A stretch of DNA of 64,000 nucleotides from Balanoglossus misakiensis. Taxonomy: Eukaryota; Hemichordata. Position 1 is the stretch's first letter, and each line of letters opens with the position of its first letter. The stretch spans positions 10,168,001 through 10,232,000 of the forward strand of contig CM082588.2 of NCBI GenBank assembly GCA_040954595.2, read 5' to 3'. The translations under genes were made by a program, and so were the position numbers. The notes under the pieces were generated by a model, which saw only the letters and a program-made list of their open reading frames with translations, ran no database searches and had not been told where the DNA came from. Shown here piece after piece: positions 36,839-48,043 of this stretch.

Positions 36839-36943
36839 GCTGCACAAAACAAAGAGTGCAAACCACTGCTGAAATGGGTGACCCACATTGTGAACCACTT
36901 TTGGTATTGTTGTCAAAAAGCATCAGATATGGACAAGTTTCTG
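36839..36943 (+). CDS. Exon 11 of the Kolobok-like transposase (last one present)
   Basis: The acceptor TTTTTTAAG|G opens AAQNKECKPLLKWVTHIVNH, then FWYCCQKASDMDKFL, with donor CTG|GTAAGT. It is 105 nt and keeps phase 0. Family members continue well beyond this point; no further exon can be seen before the satellite at 37202. Confidence 0.75.
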
Positions 36944-37201
36944 GTAAGTATTACTTATCATCAGCTAGCCTAGATGTTAAAATGTGTGATACTATAGAGA
37001 CTTCTTAGGGTAATCTTAAAAATTAATATTTGATAATAAATATTGAGACATGTTTTAACATTCAATTGGATTGGTTGCTGCTGTTTTGCTGTGCATTGAA
37101 CATGTCATAGTTCATGTTATTGCAATAGTGATTTATGGGATTGTAAACTTTACTAGGGCAGAGAATAAGTACCCCTGGCCCTTGCTAGGGCAGAGAATTG
37201 G

Positions 37202-37840
37202 TACCCCTGGTTAATACTTGGCAAAAAGCAATTTTATTTTACATTGCTAATGAAATGGTGACACTGAATCTGATTCTTTGCATCAGGGTAAATGGCGATG
37301 CAAGCTTGATGATGCATCCCGGTAGATAGTGATGCAAACACTTCACTTTGACATGGGTATTAAATGCATGTGGGGATTAAAAGTTGACTGAAAATCCCTG
37401 GGTTAATACAAGTCCAAAAGCACTGAAATTTGACATAGCTAATACAATGGTGACATTGAATGTGATTCTTTGCATTAGGGGAAATGGCGTAGCAAGCCTA
37501 ATGATGCATCAGTGTAGATGGTGATCCAAGCTCTGCGCTTTGGCATACGTATTTAATGCATGTGCATGGGTATTTAATGTTGAATGTAAATTCCCAGGTT
37601 AATATATGCATGGGTATTTAATGTTGAATGTAAATTCCCAGGTTAATATATGCATGGGTATTTAATGTTGACTGTAAATCCCTAGGTTAATACATGGCCA
37701 TAAGTACTGTAAGGGGTAGATGGTGATGCAAGCTCTGCACTTTGACATGGGGATTAAATGCATGCTGAGGGGGATTTTAAGTTGTCTGTAAATCCCCAGG
37801 TTGATATGTGGCCAAAAGCACTGTAATTTGACATTGCTAA
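37202..37840. repeat. Satellite segment, partly rearranged
   Basis: Three to four monomers of the 190-bp satellite, including a local triplication of a ~47-bp piece (GGTATTTAATGTTGAATGTA) at about 37565-37680. It ends directly on a SINE tail, as in the other blocks. Confidence 0.85.
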
Positions 37841-39602
37841 TGATGGTGAGCTGTACTCCCCAGGGAGTTGAATGGAATGTTTAGGTCCAACGACCTAGGT
37901 CAAATGACCATGGAACAACTTTAAAGCATGTTGAGATTTAATGTGCTACATAAGTTATAAATATTATATTAATATTATTACATAAACAACACTCTTACCT
38001 AGCTAAGGAAGTGGTCAGGTGAAAAATATTTGCAGAGCTGACCAATTATTTAAGGAATATTAAAGTTGGGTAATTTGGACGTATTCATACGGGTGTTGGT
38101 CAATGGAAAGTCCTTTGTTCATTTTCAAAATGGCAACCAAAAATGCGAACAAAACACACTGAATTATGTACGGGATATTGGTGTTGCCTAATTTGCGTGT
38201 TTCCACATTTACTTAAACTCTCACAGGGAGACAAATGTCACAGCAAACGGAAAAATGACTATGCTACACACAACACTTTTATTGATCATGGAAAATGTTC
38301 ATGAGAATTGTGTTATGGTACTTTTCGGGGCTCACGACCTGTGTTATAGGAAATCTGACAAGGAATCCAAACTGTACCACATACACAACACTTTAATTAA
38401 GCATGGGAAATGGTCCTGAGAACAATATTCTCAGAGTTGACAAACTGTGTTATCTGCGTTATATTGATGTTGTCTAATTTACACGCCTGTACATTTATTT
38501 ATACTCTGACTTTGAGCTTAATAAGGCAGCGCCTGCTAAGGTCAATTTCCCACGTACACTTTTAATTAGCATAGATAATGATCATGATAACTTCATTTTC
38601 AGAGCTGACAAACTGTGTTATGTGAAATTCATGTTGCCTATTTCATGATAATGGCTTGTGGTACACAAGGGTTAACAGCAATCAGCAATTGCTTGTATGA
38701 TAGGTATAATGATCGATTTACAAATTTCAATGGTATAATAATGGGCAACACATGTGGAAGTGTTTAATAAACAGTTAACTGATGTGGTGATGGTTTGTGG
38801 TAAAATTGAGGGTACACAGATTATAATGGGCAAAACAATGAATATAATAGAGGTTGATGATGGTGAATGGTTTCATATGAATGGTGTAATAAAGGTTAAC
38901 AAATGTGGTGATAGCTTTGGTGTACAGGGCTGTTCATATCTTTAGTAATGACAAAGGTATAATAGTGATAAAAGCTTAAATAAGTGTTAGGGCACAATCT
39001 TCATGATGGTTCATTCATTGGTTAATGTGTATATTTTATTAATATCATGCTATTGTTTATCAGTTAGATCATAATCAGGGTTTTTCCATGCACATAGTCA
39101 TCATGAATCAGCGGAATTCTTCTGAATAGTACCTGTGATCATTTTTGCGCACCGACGCATTGTACGCGACAGACATGCAGAAAATATTAACATGTAACTC
39201 ACAGGCATAGTGTTAAATCTAAACGACTATATGTTAGATAAGCTTTACCTCCCCACCCCATCAAAATTCCAAATTTAGCTTGATGTGACGTTTTCGGGTA
39301 GTACCAATTCGGAAACTTTCATGGTTCATTCATTGAACCAAATATTGGATTTGACACACTGTGTCTTGGGTGGGTAAAGCATGGTGAAATGTTGGCAGTA
39401 AACTTTAACCAGACAGGTCACATGAAAGGAAGATTTTATCATTTGAGTTCGATGGCATACATGATAAGATATGTCAGTTCTGACACCATTTTTGCAGACG
39501 TAGATGCTGATGTATTTTTTCCATTGGACACAATACTCAAAGTCCAGTCTGTGTTTAAAATGATACCCTGGTCACACACAGTGAGAAATGTCAGCCTCTG
39601 AC
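37841..39602. repeat. Repeated block copy B, no gene
   Basis: SINE tail (37841-37976) plus about 1.6 kb collinear with 23908-25505. At its end, GAGAAATGTCAGCCTCTGAC is followed by an uninterrupted TTAATTATC. This is the empty-site counterpart of the Kolobok-like insertion at 25506. No conserved ORF survives in both copies. Confidence 0.8.
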
Positions 39603-41071
39603 TTAATTATCTAATGTATGCATTGTTAACAATGCACTGTGACATTTACTGCATGTATTTTTCCCACTGTGGAAACTTACTATGCTTTGAATACATGTTC
39701 CCTAATGGGGTGTTAAAGGATACAGTAGGATCTGTTTCGGTAGCAAATATGACACTGTTTTCAACATATTTGACTGGTGGCAATATGTGGTTTTACGTTG
39801 GTATCCATCATGTAACTCAGATCACCTATATGAAGCTCCATAGTAAATTTCACAGAAGTCGGCTGATCAATTCCAGAAAAGTAGATTTTTTACCAAAAAT
39901 GTGGAAAAAGACAAAAAAATGCATAACAAGTAGAAAATTCACACTATTAGCTTAAAACATACAGAAATGTGTGAGGCTAATATAAGGTACTATCATACCA
40001 TTTTTTCAAATCAACATGACCAGGACTTGTCGTGTTTCTGAGTTTTGACCAAATTAAGGTTTTCCCAGCTAATTTGTATATATTTTTGGCAATGACAACT
40101 TCGTTTGAACAAACTCCCATCTACAGCCTAGCATGCATCTACACACCAAATATCGAGGTTATTGGCGCAACGGTTTTCAAGTTTTTGATGTGTACGGACA
40201 TACATCCATCTATCCGTCCATATGTCCATACATACATACAGACGCAACCAAATCCATAAGGTCCCACTGTATATACCTATACAAATGGGACCAAATAAAA
40301 CACAAAAAAAATAACACTTAACATCTTACAGTGCAGGGCCTTGCTAGTTGATGTGGTACAATTCTATCATATCACTTCACAGCTGGTAGCCAAGGGCAGT
40401 GTTTGCACAGAGGAGCCTCCTGAATGTCTTCGCTCGTTCACACCTCTTCAGTGATAATGTCTGGATTACATTGACATGAAACTGTTTGTTCAGTAGTGTT
40501 TCAACTGCCAGCTACCTGGGTTCATTTTACACCCAAACACTGAAAATATTGTAGCAGTCAATAATATAACCTACACACTGTGTGAAATTCACCATGTTCT
40601 AAAGTAATGTTGATGTCTAATGTGCATTGTGACTTACAGGGCATGCACGGCTAAAGCTTGTCGAAAGTTGACAAAGCAAAAGACCAGACCAGTTGCCTGT
40701 TTTAAAATGTGCTTCATTCCAAGGACCTTGGCGATGAGTCATGAATTGGGGAACGTTCATGAGACCCATTTTTTTTCACTGGACCAGCACATTTAATGAT
40801 ATGACCTTGAAATTGAACTGTTCCCAGGAGCTACTGAGAGTTGCCTTGTTTCACCCCCAAGTTACTACCTGGGGTTTTTACAATGTCGACAGTAGTTCCA
40901 AAAAAAAAAACGTTGTACTTTTATGAATAATCGATTAGGGTAGATTTATTCATGGTAGTAAAACTTTTTGGCCTGCAGTTGCCAAACAAAGACAATTACA
41001 AGTAAGGGACTGGACGTAAACTACCAGGGGGAGCGCAGGGAAATTGACGAAAGCGATGGCCTCAAATTAAT
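39603..41071. other. No gene recognised
   Basis: Mostly unique AT-rich sequence. A short CATC/CATA-type simple repeat lies at about 40198-40245 (CATCCATCTATCCGTCC). ORFs of up to 113 codons (39614-39955) have no recognisable motif, no partner elsewhere in the window and no clear splice structure. Confidence 0.4.
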
Positions 41072-41422
41072 GTCATAGTCCAGTGGTTAGAGCATCAGAC
41101 CCATAATCAAAGAATCAAGAGTTTGATCCCTGGCATGGTTGTGGTATTGTGTCCTCTGGCAAGGCAATTTACATCTCCTTGCCTCTCCCCGCCTATAAGA
41201 AAAGGGTAATTTGGTGGATCGGATATTGTAATGTGTATGTATAGGTCTGCTTTGCTGATATAAAAGCTGCACATGTGAGCTGTTGTTTGCTCCCCATGGA
41301 GTGGAATGGAATATTTTAGGTCCAACGACCTAGGTCAAATTACCATGGGAAACACTTCAAAGCAGCACATTGAGATTTATTGCATAATGTGCTATATAAG
41401 TAATAAATATTATATTGATATT
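41072..41422 (+). mobile_element. tRNA-derived SINE, copy 2
   Basis: Same architecture as 23005: GTCCAGTGGTTAGAGCATC box A region, a GTTTGATCCCTGG box B region, the body and the GTGCTATATAAG tail. It contains a GTCCTCTGGCAAGGCAATTT segment that copy 1 lacks. In both copies ATTACATAAACAACACTC follows, so the SINE and its neighbour were probably duplicated together. Confidence 0.75.
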
Positions 41423-41499
41423 ATTACATAAACAACACTCTTACTTAGCAAAGGAAGTGGTCAGGTGAACTATATTCGCAGAGCTGACCAATTGTTTAA

Positions 41500-41841
41500 A
41501 GGGGCAAAGTCTCTCATCGCTGCCTTTTTTCAATTAATTATGTATGATACAAGACGCCATTGATGTTATTCTACATGTGGATATATGGTGAATCAACATT
41601 CGACCACACACAACTTCCGTCTCGTTTGTACGATATGAGAGTAAAAACTCGCCCAAAATGAATAAATGGTAAAGAACGATTATTCATTTTGGCGAGTTTT
41701 TCACTCTCCTGTCTATAAGAGGGATGGAAGTTGTGTGTGGTTGAACGTTCATTCGCTATATATCCACATGTAGAATAACAAACGGTGTCTCTTATCAAAT
41801 ATAATATGGGAAAAGGGCAGCGAGAGAGAGACTTTGTCCCT
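41500..41841. mobile_element. TTAA MITE copy 2 (342 bp), right flank lost
   Basis: The left end AGGGGCAAAGTCTCTC follows TTAA (41496-41499); the right end is GAGAGACTTTGTCCCT. Its interior is even closer to the autonomous 5' end (CGACCACACACAACTTCC, GAGAGTAAAAA). The right TTAA is absent: the MITE runs straight into CACATGGGGATTAAATG. About 62 bp present between MITE and satellite in the 23.7-kb copy have been deleted here. Confidence 0.85.
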
Positions 41842-42366
41842 CACATGGGGATTAAATGCATATGCGTGTGTATTTAAAGTTAACTGTAAATCCCCAGGTT
41901 AATACGTGGCCAAAAGCACTGTAATTTGGCATTTCTAATGATGGTGAGATGTTGTTTGCTCCCCAGGGAGTTGAATGGAATATTTAGGTCCAACATCCTA
42001 GCTCAAATGACCATGGGACAACTTAAAGCACGTTGAGATTTAATGTGCTACATAAGTTATAAATATTATAAAAATATTATTACATAAACAACACTCTTCC
42101 TTAGCAAAGGAAGTGGTCAGGTGAAATATATTCGCAGAGCTGACCAATTCTTTAAGGAAAATTAAAGTTGGGTAATTTGGATGTATTCATACGAGTGTTG
42201 GTCAATGATAGGAAAGTCCTTTGTTCATTTTCAAAATGAAAACCAAAAATGCGAACAAAACACACTGAATTACGTATGGGATATTGATGTTGCCTAATTT
42301 GCGTGACTCTACATTTACTTAAACTCTCACAGGGAGACAAATGTCACAGCAAACGGAAAAATGATT
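41842..42366. repeat. Satellite fragment, SINE tail and repeated block (third partial copy)
   Basis: Satellite half-monomer to 41939, SINE tail 41940-42072, then the ATTACATAAACAAC block to GGAAAAATGATTATGC at about 42366, where the ~2-kb duplication begins. The order is the same as at 23812-24350. Confidence 0.8.
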
Positions 42367-42370
42367 ATGC

Positions 42371-44345
42371 TAAGCAATACGCCAACCTTTAAAATATTAC
42401 TTTAGAAAGTTTGTATTCATACTTTCTTCAAGTTGTCATAACGCTACCCCGAAATGTGTTTAAGTATTGCCTTTGTATTAATGGGCTAGATTCATGGCGT
42501 TATATGTCATAAATTAAAAAGCCAACCCTTATTGATTTTGATAATATTTATGTCGGAGAATCCACAATGAAAAATATGTATTTCAATTTCATAACTCAAA
42601 ATGATTTTCAAATCCATGACCTTATTTTCAACTCCAGTGATCGTACATCCTGAACCTTGTGCCAGTAAATGATTGGCCATTACAGGGTTAATGGGCACTC
42701 TCCCGTTCTCTTCCTCCGCAGTTTCATTCATGTTTTTGTTTGACGGAAATGGGTGTGACCAGACGCTTGAATGTTTTCATGTGGGTGTCGTTGTTCATCG
42801 GGATCGGTCTCCTGGTGTGTCTGTACAGGTACGCAAGGAGAAACTGCCCACAAGAAGCTGCGAGTGAAACTATTTAAGGTAGTATGTGCCTCGCGGTCCG
42901 AGATTCAGACAAATGATAGTCCTCAAAACTTTTTCAAGTCTTTGATTTACTAAAGTGTATGGTGAGTCTCTTTGAAAACAACAAAAACATTACTCACCAT
43001 ATTGTTATTTTTTTGAAAGTTTAAAATGAAGTTGACAATGTACCAAACAGATTCTATTTATTTCTTCATGACCATGTTCACCCCAAGGTCATATGGACCT
43101 GCAAGTATATGCCAGAGCCAGAGTCGACATTACCGAAGCCAGAGTTCAAAGCTTGCAGGTCACCCCTTGCCAGCTCATGTCTAGCTAAACTGCCATGGAT
43201 GCCAAGAGATATAGGACTACAGTAACCTGTAGATGGTTTCAGTATGTTTGAAGAAAGTGGTGGCGCACTTTTGGCTACATTTGAAATGGCTATGGTACCA
43301 GTGGTTGAATTTGCAAAGGTGACCTTTGACCTGGTATCATTAAAGATATTAAAGAACGATTGAACATTCCTTGTTGTCGTAAAATGACATCTGTAATAAC
43401 TTATATTTTATCTGTTCATCTTGAAGTACTATATATTTAAACGCCAATTTTCCATTGCCAATCAAGTTTTTACAAATAAATTGTAATATGCATGTTGATT
43501 TTACAAAAACTCCTTACTTCCAAGTGAATTCTGTTACACATCACGTAAATATTTTCCCCACGAATTCTTCAGTTGCTGACTCGGAAATTTCATATATTGG
43601 GCAGAAATTGGATACATTACCGAGCCATTAAAATTACAGTTTTCTATTTTAATTGATCTTCCATAACTTCAAGTACTTTGATTTGACATAAATTAAAAAC
43701 ATCATGGTGAATAAATAAAAAATCTTTGATTATCTAATTGTGCATGTTTACATGGTTTTATTTTAGTATGCTGGGTACTTAATGTCTAATTGCTCGCTGA
43801 TTTTATACTGTTCAAGATGACAATCTAATTTTAGTTTTCAGCTGATAATGGAAATCACTGATTAAAAAAATTGAATTTTGTCATGAATAAACTTGTTGTT
43901 CATGGCAGTTGCTGTATTTTGTTTCATGTGTATTCAATTTTTGCAAGAATACCATTGAGCACAGTTTGATTTGATTAAACACGTTTATCGGAAAATTTTG
44001 TCATTTGAAATATCTGTTTTTGCGCCCTCTACCATTTGACCAAATGATTCTCTTATTTTGGTGGCCTTTGTCTGTGTATATGAGAATACTATAGTACTCT
44101 CGCATCGATGATAGTAGAAGTTGAAAACGTCTCTTGCCACGTGGCCTAGAAGAAAGGTGATCTTTAGAGTAAAATAAAACAAACTATCCAGATAGGAAGC
44201 TAGAAAAGAAGTTGAATCGTTGAAATTTTATTTATTTTTATATTGTTAATATCGTTGGTGATGTTGACTGGCCGACAATCTTTGTCACACCAGTATTTGC
44301 AGGTAGATTAAAACATTGCCTATTCCAGCAATAATCACAACAGTC
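42371..44345 (+). repeat. ~2-kb direct repeat, copy 1
   Basis: Starts AATACGCCAACCTTTAAAAT and ends AGCAATAATCACAACAG. Copy 2 at 59168-61136 is in the same orientation and about 97% identical by eye. The ends are not TG...CA and no primer-binding site follows, so these are not ordinary LTRs. It contains the 42-codon ORF at 42749. Confidence 0.9.
42749..42877 (+). CDS. 42-codon ORF resembling a type II membrane anchor
   Basis: ATG at 42749 has a good context (GGAAATGG). The product starts MGVTRRLNVFMWV, has a hydrophobic stretch of about 16 residues (WVSLFIGIGLLVCLY), then basic RYARRNC and a short acidic tail ending before TAA. A basic start followed by one membrane span resembles the N-terminal exon of a type II membrane enzyme. 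However, the frame stops after 42 codons and no downstream exon is apparent. A weak donor-like CAG|GTACGC lies within it. It could be a micropeptide, a captured first exon, or chance. Confidence 0.35.
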   Translation: MGVTRRLNVFMWVSLFIGIGLLVCLYRYARRNCPQEAASETI

Positions 44346-45480
44346 TTACTTTTTCTATCTTTGTAAGCGTTAATCTTTATTGACCTCGCTTGTTGTTTTG
44401 TGTTTTTGTGTTGTTTTTGTTTTTGTTTTGTTTTTTTAGTAGTTTCATAATTTTATTTGTATTTTTAAAATGTTTTCCTGTTTTTTGTTTACTTTTTTAT
44501 TTTTTTTACTATTTGTTGATTGTAATGCTGTATGGGTCTCGACTGTCGGTCCCAACTTGTCATATAATTAGGTAGTACTGGAGTCAGTGGAAACCCAGGT
44601 GCCCGCATAATTTCAGGTGTAGTGACACCGTGTATTGTCATGTTAATGAATAGGGCTTCGTTAGCTAAGTTTCGTGTAGTAAGAGAGCACACTTCAATTT
44701 AGGTCTTGAAGGGAGCAACAAGTCGGGTCTCCCTGCTCAGTGAGTAGAAATACTAGGGGAAATATTGCACCATACCTTGCTGTGTAATGCTGTAGCGCGC
44801 ATTAGTGCTCTCAGGACCACTGTTTCTGCAATTCGAGTGGAAGTAAATTCAGTACTTCTAGAAAGCAGAATTGTGCTTATTCAGTGCAAACCGGTGTGGT
44901 CGGGCGATTGGCGTGGCTGGCATGGTCGTATGTGGTGTGGCTGGAAATTGCTCCAAGCAGAGTTCTGTGGAACCATCCTATAGACCCGGTATTGCTGAGC
45001 ATGAAGTGTGGTGAAGAATTCTCGTGTAAGTAATGTATTTGTTTATTTATTTACTATAACTTAAATTTATATTTTATGGATATTTATGTCAAATTCGACA
45101 ATTTGTAAGTAATAGGACGGTCATAGTTAAAGCATAATTTTCCATGATATCACATGTAATCATGACGCTTTAACTAGTCCAAATTTCTGATAATTATTAT
45201 TGAGAAACGTCAGTATTCATTTGTGAACAGTTGCTAAGGTGGACATTTCAGTCAATGTTTGTTGATTTTTCATTCAGCCATTTAACCCAAGACTTGCATC
45301 TAACAAGTCAGTCTTCAGTGTGTTTACTTGACTACTGGAGGACTACAAGTGGTAGAAAACATGGTGTATCACAGATTGTATGTGTAATGTGGATCGTCGC
45401 TACATCGTTCATCTATACAGGACTCCATCCCATATTGTGGTTGAATCATGATTGTTTACTATGAATGTTATATACAGCTA
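44346..45480. other. No gene recognised
   Basis: T-rich sequence (44385-44520) and AT-rich sequence with small ORFs. A 24-bp segment at 44534-44557 (GGGTCTCGACTGTCGGTCCC plus four bases) recurs exactly at 61447-61470. Some of this may be the 5' LTR of the Gmr1-like element, whose left edge I cannot fix. Confidence 0.4.
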
Positions 45481-45848
45481 AGTGACACTTACCATTGTTT
45501 AGACAATATGCAATAGACAATAAACTATAGTGATATTGTGAATATATTCATTTATGTAATATATTAAGTAACCCATTGTATTGTATGACCAATTGTATCA
45601 GCATACCTGTACCTGCTAAATTGGTTAGGACAGAGACATTTGATATTGTGCATATTGTGCACAAAAATTATATTCCTAGTATTATCTTTATATTATTTAA
45701 TTGATTTAAATTAAATCAACTGTATTATTGTATCCGCACTGGTTTGTGTAGTTTCTCCCCATACCTTATCCACGGATGTTTACTCCTTGGCACTGAGAGC
45801 TGGTCAATATTTATCCTGGAATCAGAGGGGTGCCCTCCACCTCTGACA
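45481..45848 (+). repeat. Probable 5' LTR (3' part) of the Gmr1-like element
   Basis: The sequence ends CTCTGACA just before a primer-binding site and carries an AATAAA at 45519-45524. No second LTR lies in the window to define its start, so only the right edge is reliable; the left coordinate is nominal. Confidence 0.45.
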
Positions 45849-45850
45849 TT

Positions 45851-45868
45851 TGGGGGCTCGTCCGGGAG
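45851..45868 (+). other. tRNA-Pro-type primer-binding site
   Basis: TGGGGGCTCGTCCGGGAG starts 2 bp after the putative LTR end. It matches 17 of 18 bases of the tRNA-Pro primer-binding site known from murine-type gammaretroviruses. Confidence 0.8.
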
Positions 45869-46186
45869 TTTTATCGTTTTGTTGTGCATTTGTTTGTATA
45901 CTATCATAAATTGTTGCCATATAGTGGAGACCATGGTTTTGATAGGTAGAGATTCTGCAAATTGTGAAGACGGTGCTGGGTCTGTAGGCTGGTACTGTTA
46001 CTGTATGTGCGCTTGTGGTTTCCTGCTATATAATATGGGCCGTGTTGGTTTGCGTCGTGCGTTTGGCTGTGTTGACTTGTGCTGAATGCCCTGTACTGCT
46101 AGGGGTTGTCAAACTGGGGGTTGTAAATCGCGATACAGCAAAGCATATATGCAGAAAGAATATCTAAGATAGGGAGAAAATTTGGG

Positions 46187-46513
46187 TTGGAAGGGACTGC
46201 TTTAAAAGATTATGTTAGAGAGGAACAAATTAGACAGAGGGATCTTAGGGCTACTGAGAGAGAGGAGCAGAGAGAAGATAATAGGCGGCGCGAGGAACAT
46301 GAGAGAGAGATACTGAAAATGCAAATTCACTTACAAGAATTAAAATTGAAAGGGGAAAATACAGAACAGCAGGTTACTGAAAATAATTTGGCCAAAGCGC
46401 GTGCTCCGAGACTACAGGGTTTTCGTGAGGATGTTGATGATATGGATGCGTACCTTCAACGTTTTCAGCGCTACGCCACTGCTCAGAAGTGGGAAAAAGA
46501 TGACTGGGGGTGA
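46187..46513 (+). pseudogene. Gmr1-like gag, N-terminal part
   Basis: The frame is open from about 46125 but has no ATG before GLEGTALKDYVREEQ, so the start codon is missing or changed; 46187 is a TTG. An Arg/Glu-rich helix (residues ~10-60, likely coiled coil) leads into FREDVDDMDAYLQRFQRYA, the start of the SCAN-like capsid. It ends at a TGA created around the G5 run near 46505. The capsid continues in another frame, so a 1-nt indel is likely. Confidence 0.75.
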
Positions 46514-47985
46514 ATCTCAGTGCATATTGTTACAAGGTAAGGATGTATCCACATACAACCAAATGCCTGCAGCGTCTGCAAATAATTATGATGAATTGAA
46601 ACCAGAGTTATTGAGGGCTTACCAGTTAAGTGAGGAGAGTTTTCATGACAAGTTCCGTTCGTGTATGCCACATTATGATGAAAGTGCTCAAAAGTTTATG
46701 GACCGTATTGGTGACTATTTGGGCAGATGGGTAGAACTGGCTGGTACTCCAAAGACGTACAATGGGCTTACAGATCTGTTACTTCGAGAGCAGTTTATTG
46801 GAGTATGTTCCAGAGACATGGCAATGTTCATTAGAGAGCGACGGCCAGAGAATGTCCAAGAGATGGTATCTACTGCCTCAAAATACTTAGATGCCCGAGG
46901 GTGGTGGAAACTGCCAAGTAATGCCAAGAATAATCCAAGGAGCCAGCCGACAGCAAATACCAAGCCTTCTGTATATCCAAATCAAGTAAATAAGTTTAAT
47001 AACAAAACCAATGGTTCCCATGTTTTTAAAGGTACGTGCTTCGTATGTGGTAAAGGTGGTCATATGGCCAAAGATTGTAGAAGTAAGCCAAAGATGCATA
47101 AGACGGCGGTATTGTTAACTGAAGAAGATAGAAACTATCCACCTAAACAAGAATGTACACATTGGGGCAACCGTCAACAGCCCAGGGGACTAGACACTGG
47201 TTATGCATGTATGGTGGTAGCAATGGAAATAGATAAAACAGATGCAACACTGAATAAGGAGTTCGTGTTACCATGTGGTCATAAGCTCCCAGTGATGAGT
47301 GCTGCTTGTAGTGCCCATGGAGTGAAGAAGATGCCGGTAATGAAGGGATTGCTCGATGGTAAGCTGGTTAGCGTTTTGCGTGATAGTGGGTGTAGTAGCG
47401 TGGTAGTTCGAAGAAGTCTGGTGTCAAGTAATCAGCTGACTGGTGAGTACAGGACGTGTGTTCTGATAGATGGGACTATTAGAAGAGTACCTGTAGCCTC
47501 TATAAAAGTTGATACCCCTTACTTTGTTGGTGATGTTACTGCACTGTGCATGATGAACCATGTGTATGATTTAATACTGGGCAACATTGATGGTGTATCT
47601 GACCCTTCGAATCCTGATACTACATGGCAGGAACCATTGCCGACATGTAGACTGTGTACAACTGTTGGACAGGTACCAGGTTTAGCAAATGCTGTGGAGA
47701 CCAGAGCCCAGAAGATAGCCAACCAAAAACCAATCAGAGAGCTTAAAGTACCTAAAGCTGTTGGTGAAGTGGTGATGCCAGGGAAGCTTCAACAAGCTCA
47801 AGAAGAAGACTCCACTCTTGACAAACTACGTGAGAAGGCAATTTTGGGTGACGAGAAAGTGACTAGGAATGGAGGTAGGTTGAAGTTCATCATGAAAGAT
47901 GGGATCCTGTACAGAGAGTTCAATTCGCCAATGGTCCAATTTGGTGAAAAGCTGTTACACACTGCGGGAAATACTAGAGCTATGT
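46505..47985 (+). pseudogene. Gmr1-like gag (SCAN-like)-protease segment
   Basis: Continues the capsid: YDELKPELLRAYQLSEESFH, AQKFMDRIGDYLGRWVELA and REQFIGVCSRDMAMFIRERR are the helical blocks typical of SCAN-like gag. A single knuckle CFVCGKGGHMAKDC is at about 47040-47080. The protease-like motif LRDSGCSSVVV lies at about 47385, with the flap region VYDLILGNIDG near 47560. The linker to integrase (DGILYREF) is broken at 47986 by the DNA transposon; the few codons that read on into it are not native. Confidence 0.8.
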
Positions 47986-48003
47986 TGGGCAGTATTCCGC
48001 GAA
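47986..48003 (+). repeat. Left terminal inverted repeat of the 5.4-kb transposon
   Basis: TGGGCAGTATTCCGCGAA matches, inverted, the end at 53390-53407 with one indel and one or two mismatches. Confidence 0.7.
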
Positions 48004-48043
48004 GCGCGAGCTCCCATGTTCACCATAGCAACGCATTGCCAAG

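Larger units (their letters stand above)
25802..36943 (+). pseudogene. Kolobok-like transposase gene, 11 exons, truncated and frameshifted
   Basis: The exons, all with GT-AG borders, are 25802-26016, 26624-26734, 26991-27116, 27461-27574, 28448-28501, 28778-28876, 29115-29411, 29696-29978, 30267-30503, 31474-31550 and 36839-36943. Codon phase is kept across every junction. Exon 1 has an AT-hook-like RARGRPQ within a basic region; exons 2-7 are acidic and low-complexity. Exons 8-11 carry the recognisable core. This runs from CSAGH...SQP through GDGRMDSPG and VVTDAH, probably the first two catalytic acids, to DIKHSHDIWHAAKNL and IVNHFWYC. This block is known to me from intron-bearing transposase-like proteins of many aquatic animals, and the TTAA target fits Kolobok. 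Breaks: exon 7 changes frame at a T8 run near 29287-29294, and the region after exon 11, with the third acidic residue, is missing. The superfamily name is from memory. Confidence 0.72.
25510..37140 (+). mobile_element. Kolobok-like autonomous DNA transposon, 3' end lost
   Basis: The 5' terminus AGGGACAAAGTCTCTC lies directly after TTAA (25506-25509). Paralogous block B has the empty site at 39603-39606. The terminus and first ~170 bp match the MITEs at 23419 and 41500. A spliced transposase gene starts at 25802. Later insertions inside it are a palindrome (27854-28001), a TTAA MITE (30528-31322) and a Ty3/gypsy element (31809-36809). No matching 3' terminus appears. After exon 11 the sequence runs about 200 bp, passes a short duplicated GGGCAGAGAAT motif and enters satellite at about 37202, so the 3' part is deleted or lies elsewhere. 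The right boundary given is approximate. Confidence 0.75.
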
